NCBI GenBank assembly: GCA_014380605.1
Contig: JACMJO010000142.1
Span: 1 to 5,060, forward strand
Length of the DNA: 5,060 nt
DNA from: Fimbriimonadaceae bacterium
Lineage (GTDB): Bacteria; Armatimonadota; Fimbriimonadia; Fimbriimonadales; Fimbriimonadaceae
Direction: 5' to 3'
Part shown: positions 1 through 5,060 of the stretch, in pieces
Position numbering within the stretch: the stretch's first letter is position 1
Layout of the letters: each line of letters starts with the position of its first letter
Made by a program: the position numbers and the translations under genes
The notes under the pieces: generated by a model
What the model saw: the letters and a program-made list of their open reading frames with translations, nothing else
Database searches by the model: none
Told to the model about the DNA's origin: nothing

Positions 1-774
1 AATCCAATCGGAAAGGGCACCGGAACTGGTACCGGAGGACAAGGCTTTGGCCTGGAGACGGCTACTCCCCCACTCCAGGGTTTCCGCTATACGCTTGCGG
101 GCGGCGCGCTCACCGGCTTTATGAACGCGCTTCAAACCGATACGAAGTTCCAGGTGCTCAGTACCCCGAGAATCTTCACGTCGAACAACGTTGAAGCACA
201 GATCAACATCAGCCAAAGCATTCCCTACGTGCTTAGCACTAGGGAAGACACTAACGGCAACTTGACCTTCAACTACGCGTTCCAAGATGTTGGAATCGTG
301 TTAACGGTCACGCCGCGAATCACATCGAACGGTTACGTGACCATGGATGTGAACCAAACAGCCAACGACCTGCAAGGCTTCACCGACTTCAACGCCCCGA
401 TCGTTAATCAGCGACAAGCCGATACGACGGTAAGCGTTCGAGACGGCGAAACGATCATCTTGGGTGGAATCATTCGAAACAACGTCACTTCGACGGTCAA
501 GAAGATTCCCCTATTGGGAGACATCCCGCTCCTGGGCCAACTCTTCCGCTCGACGGAAAAGGGGAACGTTAAGACTGAACTTTTGGTCTTCCTGACTCCT
601 CGCGTTGTGAAGGATCCTGAAGAGGCTCGCAAGCTCCGTGACGACGAGTTTAAGAGGATGAGCAAAGAAAGCCAACGAGTCATCGCACCAGAATTGAGCC
701 GGCGATATGATCCGGACAAGGATAAGAAACATTCGAGCCCGCCAGATACGACGGGCAAGGGTGGAGGAAATTAA
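1..774 (+). CDS. Secretin, C-terminal part (type IV pilus PilQ / type II secretion GspD family), 5'-truncated by window edge
   Basis: The protein would form the outer-membrane multimeric channel through which a type IV pilus or type II secretion substrate passes. The frame is open from base 1, so the first ATG at 121 is internal: the 40 codons before it already read as secretin sequence (FRYTLAGGALTGF), preceded by a Gly/Thr-rich linker (GTGTGTGGQG). Of 257 residues in the window, about 34-203 match the secretin core. The motifs seen are FQVLSTPRIFTSNN, DGETIILGGI (148-157), the hallmark IPLLGDIPLLGQLF (169-182) and the closing strand ELLVFLTPRVV (193-203). A charged, probably disordered tail of about 50 residues follows and ends in GKGGGN. 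The N-terminal N0/N1 domains, signal peptide and promoter lie outside the window. The secretin family is certain; pilus or type II membership cannot be decided without the upstream genes. The next gene starts one base after the stop, so the two share a transcript. Confidence 0.93.
   Translation, partial: NPIGKGTGTGTGGQGFGLETATPPLQGFRYTLAGGALTGFMNALQTDTKFQVLSTPRIFTSNNVEAQINISQSIPYVLSTREDTNGNLTFNYAFQDVGIVLTVTPRITSNGYVTMDVNQTANDLQGFTDFNAPIVNQRQADTTVSVRDGETIILGGIIRNNVTSTVKKIPLLGDIPLLGQLFRSTEKGNVKTELLVFLTPRVVKDPEEARKLRDDEFKRMSKESQRVIAPELSRRYDPDKDKKHSSPPDTTGKGGGN
763..767 (+). promoter_or_regulatory. Ribosome binding site (GGAGG) of the Spy-like gene
   Basis: GGAGG lies 8 bases upstream of the ATG at 776 and inside the last codons of the secretin gene. 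It fixes the start of the downstream gene at 776 rather than at the upstream in-frame ATG at 707, which lies within the secretin gene. The two other in-frame ATGs, at 785 and 788, are farther away and so less well spaced. The arrangement stop TAA, one base, ATG suggests translational coupling. Confidence 0.8.
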
Positions 775-775
775 T

Positions 776-1441
776 ATGAGATCAATGATGAAATTCATCG
801 CAGTTGCGGCAGTTGCCGTTATGGCGGTTGCCAGCTTTGCCCAAGGTGGCGGTGGTGGCCGGGGCCAAGGTCGCGGATTTGGCGGGATGCAAGATGCTAA
901 TGGCGCATTCCTGTTGAATCGAGAAGACGTTCAAGGTGAGATCAAGCTGACCGCCGACCAGAAGACCAAGCTCGACGGACTTCGCCAAGCTCAGCGCGAT
1001 AAGATGCGAGAGGCTTTCCAGGGTGGAGGCGGTGGCGGAGATCGTGAAGCCATGATGGCCGCGATGCAGAAGATGCAAGCCGAAAGCGCTAAAGAAACTC
1101 TTGCCGTTCTAACCGACGACCAAAAGAAGCGTCTCAAAGAGCTGGCCATTCAGAGAATGGGCAATGCAGCTATCGGCAATGCCGACCTTCAGAAGGAACT
1201 CGGAGTCACCGATGACCAGAAGGCAAAGATCAAGGAACTCCAGGGTAAGCAGCAGGCTGCTAATCAAGCCTTGATGGAGAACCAGGACATGGACCGAGAA
1301 GCTCGAATGGCTGCGTTCCAAAAGAACACTGAGGTCATGAACACTGAACTCGCCAAAATCATCACGGCAGATCAGAAGGCTAAGCTCACAGCGATGGGCG
1401 GCAAGCCATTTAAGTTCGTCGAGCAGCAGCGCGGCGGCTAG
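776..1441 (+). CDS. Exported Gly-rich protein with four LTxxQ-like motifs (Spy/CpxP-like), internally duplicated
   Basis: The product has 221 residues. It starts with a signal peptide (MRSMMKF, then a hydrophobic Ala/Val stretch to about residue 22, likely cleaved after ASFA), so the mature protein is periplasmic or surface-exposed. A Gly/Arg-rich stretch follows (24-37). The rest is charged and predicted helical, with four LTxxQ-like motifs at 58-62 (LTADQ), 112-116 (LTDDQ), 144-148 (VTDDQ) and 196-200 (ITADQ). In Spy/CpxP proteins such motifs mark small helical periplasmic chaperones or stress sensors. Similarity here rests on motif and architecture only, so function is inferred. Residues about 58-128 and 144-212 are a duplication: DREAMMAAMQKM (89-100) matches DREARMAAFQKN (173-184), each 23 residues before the next LTxxQ motif. 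A Gly6 run (83-88) interrupts only the first copy. The gene follows the secretin by one base and ends before a strong terminator, so it may assist envelope or pilus assembly. That role is speculative. Confidence 0.85.
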   Translation: MRSMMKFIAVAAVAVMAVASFAQGGGGGRGQGRGFGGMQDANGAFLLNREDVQGEIKLTADQKTKLDGLRQAQRDKMREAFQGGGGGGDREAMMAAMQKMQAESAKETLAVLTDDQKKRLKELAIQRMGNAAIGNADLQKELGVTDDQKAKIKELQGKQQAANQALMENQDMDREARMAAFQKNTEVMNTELAKIITADQKAKLTAMGGKPFKFVEQQRGG

Positions 1442-1462
1442 TTTCTGTTTATTGTGGAAGGT

Positions 1463-1490
1463 AGGCCAGGCTGAAAGGCCTGGCCTTTTT
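1463..1490 (+). terminator. Rho-independent terminator of the secretin/Spy-like unit
   Basis: AGGCCAGG (1463-1470) pairs perfectly with CCTGGCCT (1479-1486). A further C-G and a T-G pair extend the stem and leave a GAAA loop (1473-1476). Five T residues (1486-1490) follow directly. The hairpin lies 21 bases past the stop codon at 1439-1441. On the minus strand the hairpin is followed by no T run, so it should act mainly on + strand transcription, although the rhodanese transcript from the right also runs into it. Confidence 0.87.
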
Positions 1491-1812
1491 AGTATGTTGG
1501 CATCGTCGGATCAATGGTCGCCGCCCAACCGTTCATGCCGGTTAGCAAGTTTCGGACTCGACTGAATCCCAGGCCATCTAGGTAGGCCATAACCCTTCCG
1601 CTACGGATACCGGATCGGCAGACGATGACAATATCGGCTCCAGAATCCAACTCGCTTAGTCTGCCAGGAATCTCCCTCATCGGGATGTGCACGACATTTG
1701 GAAGAACGCTGATCTCAAGCTCATGGGGCTCTCTCACATCCAGAAGGACGGGTGGTGTGGAACTGGCAAGCTCAGCTTGGAGTTCTTGCGGAGTTATATC
1801 GGCGCTCACCAT
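1489..1812 (-). CDS. Single-domain rhodanese (sulfurtransferase-like protein)
   Basis: The 107-residue product is one complete rhodanese domain of the GlpE/PspE size class and would be cytoplasmic, as no signal peptide is seen. It starts with ITPQEL, has the LLDVRE motif (Asp25, Arg27) and carries the active loop CRSGIRS with catalytic Cys65. It ends with the family's typical LTGMNGWAA segment. With the Cys present, it can be expected to carry a persulfide and transfer sulfane sulfur (for example thiosulfate to cyanide or a thiol acceptor); the physiological acceptor cannot be read from the sequence. The ATG at 1810-1812 is 12 bases after the recG stop, with only a weak AGGT about 10 bases upstream, so it is probably translated from the recG transcript. 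The TAA stop (1489-1491) overlaps the T tract of the opposing terminator. The link to RecG function is probably only transcriptional. Confidence 0.92.
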   Translation of the reverse strand: MVSADITPQELQAELASSTPPVLLDVREPHELEISVLPNVVHIPMREIPGRLSELDSGADIVIVCRSGIRSGRVMAYLDGLGFSRVRNLLTGMNGWAATIDPTMPTY

Positions 1813-1824
1813 AGAATTGTAGAC

Positions 1825-4056
1825 CTAGGAGACTGTAATGACCGCCGTCTGGCTTCTTCGCTCCTGAACCTTGGCTAGGATTCCCTGATTCTCGGGCAAC
1901 ACCAATGTCGGGTCTTTCTCGATCAACTTCAAAGCCGCCTGTCTAGCCACTTCCAACAGCTTCCCATCCTGAACGAGGTCAGCAATCTTGAAGTCTCGAT
2001 TGCCGCTTTGTGCGGTACCTGCCAGCTCGCCCGGGCCACGAAGACGTAAATCCACCTCTGCGATCTCAAACCCGTCCGTCGTCTCAACCATGGTGTCCAT
2101 CCTCTCACGGGCATCCTCGTTTCGCGCGTCGGCGATGAGAATGCAATAACTCTGGTGGTCTCCCCTTCCAACCCGGCCTCGAAGCTGGTGCAGTTGCGAC
2201 AACCCAAACCGGTTCGCATCCTCGATCACCATCACGCTGGCATTGGGAACGTCCACGCCAACCTCGATAACGGTGGTGCTGACCAGGATATCGAGCTCGT
2301 GCCGACGGAATCGATTCATCACATCTTCTTTCTCGGATGACTTCATCTGGCCATGAAGGAGGCCGACTCGAAGGTCCTTGAAGACGCCTGATTCCAGTCG
2401 ATAAGCAAGGTCGGTTGCGGCTTGAGCTTGCATCTTCTCGCTCTCACTCACCATCGGGCAAACGAAGTAAGCCTGCCTGCCTTCTTCAACCAGCTTCCGA
2501 ACTCCCTCGTACACAGTGGTCCTGTTTGCACCGGGCTTGTAGTGCGTCTTGATCGACCGCCGGCCGGGAGGCAGTTCGTCGATGACGCTTAATTCAAGGT
2601 CGCCATACAGGGTCATGGTGAGGGTTCTGGGAATCGGGGTGGCGGTCATGACCAACACGTCTGGATTGCCCAGGCCCTTTTGCCTCAGCGCCGCCCGCTG
2701 GAGGACGCCGAATCGGTGCTGCTCGTCGACCACCGCAAGGCCGAGCCGATCGAACGTGACGCCCTCCTGGATGATCGCGTGGGTACCGATGGCGATCTTG
2801 GCTTGGCCAGACTCTGTCAGTTGGAGTGCCTTTTTCCGCTCTCTTGAATTCTGCTTGCCCACCAACAGCGCAACTTCGATTCCCAATGGCTCGAACAGCT
2901 TGCCAAAGGTGGCGAAGTGCTGCTCAGCAAGAATTTCAGTCGGCGCCATCAATGCCGCTTGATAGCCCGACCGCACGGCGGCCAGCATGGTACAAGCCGC
3001 CACTGCCGTCTTTCCCGATCCCACATCGCCTTGTACCAAACGATTCATGGGGTGAGGCTGCTCCATGTCGGACCAAATCTCCTCGATGACCCGTCGTTGT
3101 GCGCCGGTCAGCTCAAACGGCAACATCTTGTGGATCTGATCCCAAATGGGAATCCCTTCCCTTTTGGCCTCCTGGTCCGCCTCAAAGAGATGCGAGGACC
3201 GACGTTCTTTGACCACCAAAGCGGCCTTGCGGTTTTTTGGCGTTTCGACATTTGGGCTTTCCGCAATGCCGCTATGCCGTAATGCCAAAACACCTTCCTT
3301 CAAAGCCTGAATCGGAAATGCAATCCCCAGTTCCTGCTGAGTCTCGGCACGCTTCATGGCAAGGGAAACTTGAAGGTAGAAGAACTCCTCAAAAACCAGC
3401 CGCTTCCTTGCTTCAAGTCGATTGGCATCGGACGCCGGCTCATGAATTTCCCTTAAGCTCCATCGAAGCGGGCGGAGCATTTCGGCTTTCAGAATCGAGG
3501 GAGGCAACGGATCGACCGCATACCCTAGGTAGCCCTCCACCGCCGCCCTCGCCGCCCGTCGCAGAATTTTCTGTACTAAGCCTTCGGTAGACGGATAGAC
3601 CGGGATGATCCGGGCGAAATCGGCGGCATCTTCCTCGTCCTCGATCAGTTCGTACTCCGGAGCCGAGATTTCGCATCCAAACTCTGCTTCCTTCGCCAAG
3701 CCATAGGCGACGACCTCGCCCTTGTACTGATCCAGCTTTCGGGCAATCCAAGGCTGGTTGAACCAAGTTAGGGCAACCGTTCCGGTGGGGTCGTCCACAA
3801 TAGCCTTGACGATCACTCGACCCCCACTAATGGGCCTGGAACTGACGCTCCGAAGGTTGCCGCGAATCGTCACGTGCTGGCCAGGCCGAATCATTTTGAT
3901 AGGAGGAATTTTTGTCCTATCCTCATAGCGTCGAGGAAGATGGTAAAGGACGTCGCCGACAGTGTAGAGGCCAAGCTTGGCGAAGAGCGGCGCCACCTTC
4001 GGCCCAACGCCTTTCAGCCATTGGGCTTCCGAATTCAGAGACCGCTCTGTCATCAC
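1825..4056 (-). CDS. recG: ATP-dependent DNA helicase RecG
   Basis: RecG is a superfamily 2 translocase that remodels stalled replication forks and branch-migrates Holliday junctions and D-/R-loops. The 743-residue product shows, in order: an N-terminal helical region with a helix-hairpin-helix-like LKGVGPKVAPLF (14-25); the OB-fold wedge domain (about 50-140) that splits the junction; Walker A GDVGSGKT (343-350); the DEQH box (444-447); TAT (471-473); STTVIEVGVDVPNA (593-606); the motif VI region QLHQLRGRVGRG (621-632); and the RecG signature LRGPGELAGTAQSG (672-685). The family length is usually about 680-700 (E. coli 693). The excess seems to lie in a charged linker at about 262-302. Ala682 stands where RecG usually has Arg or Lys. 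The start is GTG at 4054-4056 or the adjacent ATG at 4051-4053; an in-frame TAG at 4066-4068 rules out anything longer. Neither has a well-spaced ribosome binding site. It leads a two-gene unit with the rhodanese. Confidence 0.97.
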   Translation of the reverse strand: MMTERSLNSEAQWLKGVGPKVAPLFAKLGLYTVGDVLYHLPRRYEDRTKIPPIKMIRPGQHVTIRGNLRSVSSRPISGGRVIVKAIVDDPTGTVALTWFNQPWIARKLDQYKGEVVAYGLAKEAEFGCEISAPEYELIEDEEDAADFARIIPVYPSTEGLVQKILRRAARAAVEGYLGYAVDPLPPSILKAEMLRPLRWSLREIHEPASDANRLEARKRLVFEEFFYLQVSLAMKRAETQQELGIAFPIQALKEGVLALRHSGIAESPNVETPKNRKAALVVKERRSSHLFEADQEAKREGIPIWDQIHKMLPFELTGAQRRVIEEIWSDMEQPHPMNRLVQGDVGSGKTAVAACTMLAAVRSGYQAALMAPTEILAEQHFATFGKLFEPLGIEVALLVGKQNSRERKKALQLTESGQAKIAIGTHAIIQEGVTFDRLGLAVVDEQHRFGVLQRAALRQKGLGNPDVLVMTATPIPRTLTMTLYGDLELSVIDELPPGRRSIKTHYKPGANRTTVYEGVRKLVEEGRQAYFVCPMVSESEKMQAQAATDLAYRLESGVFKDLRVGLLHGQMKSSEKEDVMNRFRRHELDILVSTTVIEVGVDVPNASVMVIEDANRFGLSQLHQLRGRVGRGDHQSYCILIADARNEDARERMDTMVETTDGFEIAEVDLRLRGPGELAGTAQSGNRDFKIADLVQDGKLLEVARQAALKLIEKDPTLVLPENQGILAKVQERRSQTAVITVS

Positions 4057-4062
4057 CTTAGA

Positions 4063-4068
4063 ATACTA
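4063..4068 (-). promoter_or_regulatory. Possible -10 element of recG, fitting a leaderless transcript
   Basis: On the minus strand TAGTAT is followed by six bases (TCTAAG) and then the GTG/ATG start pair of recG. This is the spacing at which transcription would begin at the start codon itself. It agrees with the absence of a usable Shine-Dalgarno sequence. No convincing -35 hexamer is visible about 17 bases upstream, so the call rests on one hexamer and its position. Confidence 0.33.
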
Positions 4069-4174
4069 GACGGATGGCGAGTAGTGTTGGGTGCCATGCC
4101 ATTCAAAGGACAGGATGTCTTGATAAAAACATCTCGTGGCCAAGCTAAGAAACCGTGTGCGAACAAAGTCCAGT

Positions 4175-4204
4175 TTGATTGCGATAAGATAAGGACTGTA
4201 CAAT
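4175..4204 (+). promoter_or_regulatory. Possible sigma70-type promoter for the rightmost gene
   Basis: TTGATT (4175-4180, four of six matches to the -35 consensus) and TACAAT (4199-4204, five of six matches to the -10 consensus) are separated by 18 bases. They lie in the divergent spacer just before the rightmost open frame. Transcription would start near 4211, which would place the ATG at 4208 outside the message and favour the ATG at 4238 as the true start. Short AT-rich matches like this also arise by chance. Confidence 0.35.
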
Positions 4205-4207
4205 TGA

Positions 4208-5060
4208 ATGGCGAGCAAACGCCAATGCGTACCAAATATGATTATTGAAACGAAGCATATCCGTCCAACGCAACGAGACGAGATCAAGGCAATAACCGAC
4301 TCGTTTTGGATGGTCAATTGTGATCACTTTAATCCCGAGTTTGATGCACTGAGCCGAGCAGGTAGCATTGGAAAAATCCACATCGGGGTCGAGGCACACG
4401 GTACGGAGCCAAGGCAAGGTTTTCATGACCACTCCTTTCCCAAAATGTGGGCGCACGCAGCAGCCGTCTGGGTAACGAACGACTTTGTAGAATACGCAAA
4501 ATCCTCGGTCCACTGCCCAGTCCTACTCCATGAGTTTGAAGAGAAGTTCGAGTCGCCATTCCCCTGCGGAAACGAAATTGCGAACTCGAACGTTGGTGCC
4601 GGACTAAATCTGTTCATTGTGTTTTGGCATTGGCGCAGGGAACAAATGTCGGAGCCACACTTCAATAACATTGAGGAAGCGCTCAGAAGGAGGCTTCTGT
4701 CAGAGCTACGGGGATGGAACGTGAAAGAGTGCCTAATGGAGGTCTTTTCACGATATGTACCCTGGGCTACTGCATTCGGACTTGAACCGATTCGTGAGGA
4801 GCTGATTCTCAACAATCGTAAAGTTCAATTGATGGGAAAAAGCCGAAGCACGCTTAGCAAGGAGGATCGACCAAAGGCAATCTGGGACTTGCTTATGCAA
4901 CGATCTATTCCACTACTTAGGCTTACAGAAAAGGAAAAGAGAGTGATTTTGCTGTTGATGCGAGGCAGTTCTCGCAAGGTCATTGGGGCACATATGTCAT
5001 CCATTAAGGATCCAACTCAGCGTGAAATCGAGATCAGTAAGGTTGTCAAGAGTGTACGCA
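4208..5060 (+). CDS. Unrecognised protein with possible C-terminal helix-turn-helix, 3'-truncated by window edge
   Basis: This frame has no stop from the ATG at 4208 to the edge (284 codons). A TGA at 4205-4207 closes it upstream. The alternative start is ATG 4238 (MIIETKHIRPTQRDEI), which fits the promoter proposed just upstream; ATG 4208 has a weak AAGGA 12 bases before it. Numbering from 4238, the first 220 residues match no family I recognise. They are soluble, without signal peptide or clear membrane segment, and rich in His and Trp (eight Trp), with four Cys (28, 93, 110, 165) and a HDH...H cluster (63, 65, 73). Residues about 140-170 and 184-192 look helical and charged. Residues 229-274 (LTEKEKRVILLLMRGSSRKVIGAHM, then REIEISKVVKSVR) resemble a LuxR-type or sigma-region-4 helix-turn-helix (LTxxEreVL...G.s.kxIa), so a DNA-binding regulator is possible. 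The homology is unproven. Overlapping minus-strand frames are shorter, mutually overlapping and Ser/Arg-rich, so this strand is preferred. Confidence 0.68.
   Translation, partial: MASKRQCVPNMIIETKHIRPTQRDEIKAITDSFWMVNCDHFNPEFDALSRAGSIGKIHIGVEAHGTEPRQGFHDHSFPKMWAHAAAVWVTNDFVEYAKSSVHCPVLLHEFEEKFESPFPCGNEIANSNVGAGLNLFIVFWHWRREQMSEPHFNNIEEALRRRLLSELRGWNVKECLMEVFSRYVPWATAFGLEPIREELILNNRKVQLMGKSRSTLSKEDRPKAIWDLLMQRSIPLLRLTEKEKRVILLLMRGSSRKVIGAHMSSIKDPTQREIEISKVVKSVR

Noticed and set aside
121..774. Secretin gene starting at the ATG at 121
   Set aside because: The 40 codons upstream are open to base 1 and read as secretin core and linker sequence, so this Met is internal.
707..775. N-terminal extension of the LTxxQ protein from the ATG at 707
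   Set aside because: It lies inside the secretin gene, encodes an Arg-rich stretch unlike a signal peptide, and the GGAGG at 763-767 with a signal peptide right after 776 fixes the start there.
1021..1042. GGTGGAGGCGGTGGCG-type repeat as a possible DNA-level repeat element
   Set aside because: It is simply the poly-Gly codon run of the LTxxQ protein and does not recur outside coding sequence.
2549..3590. Several + strand frames antisense to recG
   Set aside because: RecG motifs on the opposite strand are unambiguous. These frames are Pro/Arg/Ser-rich by-products of its codon use.
4114..4133. Inverted repeat GATGT / ACATC in the recG divergent spacer
   Set aside because: There are only five pairs around a 10-base loop with no T tract and no second copy, which is too weak to call an operator or terminator.
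3874..4248. 124-codon + strand frame overlapping the start of recG
   Set aside because: It is mostly antisense to the conserved N-terminus of RecG, shows no recognisable domain, and has no clear ribosome binding site.
4145..4815. Three minus-strand frames (4145-4513, 4329-4559, 4423-4815) opposite the unknown gene
   Set aside because: They overlap one another in different frames, are Ser/Arg-rich with no domain signs, and compete with a single longer uninterrupted + strand frame.

Overview
The window holds five protein genes in a compact bacterial layout. Two on the + strand converge on two on the - strand, and a fifth on the + strand runs off the right edge. No rRNA, tRNA, CRISPR array, insertion sequence or phage gene is visible. 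The protein styles are a pilus or type II secretin, a Gly-rich exported protein with LTxxQ-like motifs ending in a GGKPFKF segment, a stand-alone rhodanese and RecG. They suggest a Gram-negative-type (diderm) chromosome. The Gly-rich LTxxQ protein reminds me of Armatimonadota (Fimbriimonadia-like) or Planctomycetes, but this is an impression from memory, not a demonstrated placement.

Left, 1-1441 (+): the C-terminal part of a secretin, whose frame is already open at base 1, is followed after a single base by a small exported Spy/CpxP-like protein with its own strong ribosome binding site. The two are almost certainly co-transcribed, and a strong hairpin with a T tract at 1463-1490 ends the unit. 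The exported protein shows a clear internal duplication.

Middle, 1489-4056 (-): recG, encoding the branched-DNA helicase that processes stalled forks and recombination intermediates, is followed 12 bases later by a single-domain rhodanese. The rhodanese stop codon lies inside the T tract of the opposing terminator. RecG has the full set of helicase motifs, an apparent extra segment before the helicase domain, and an Ala where the RecG signature motif normally has Arg or Lys.

Right, 4057-5060: a 151-base divergent spacer carries plausible promoter elements for both directions. It is followed by a long + strand frame, open from 4208 to the window edge. I do not recognise its product. It is rich in His and Trp and ends, inside the window, with a segment resembling a LuxR/sigma-region-4 type helix-turn-helix. 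Parts of it look more AT-rich than recG, so it may be an accessory gene. It is the least explained part of the window.
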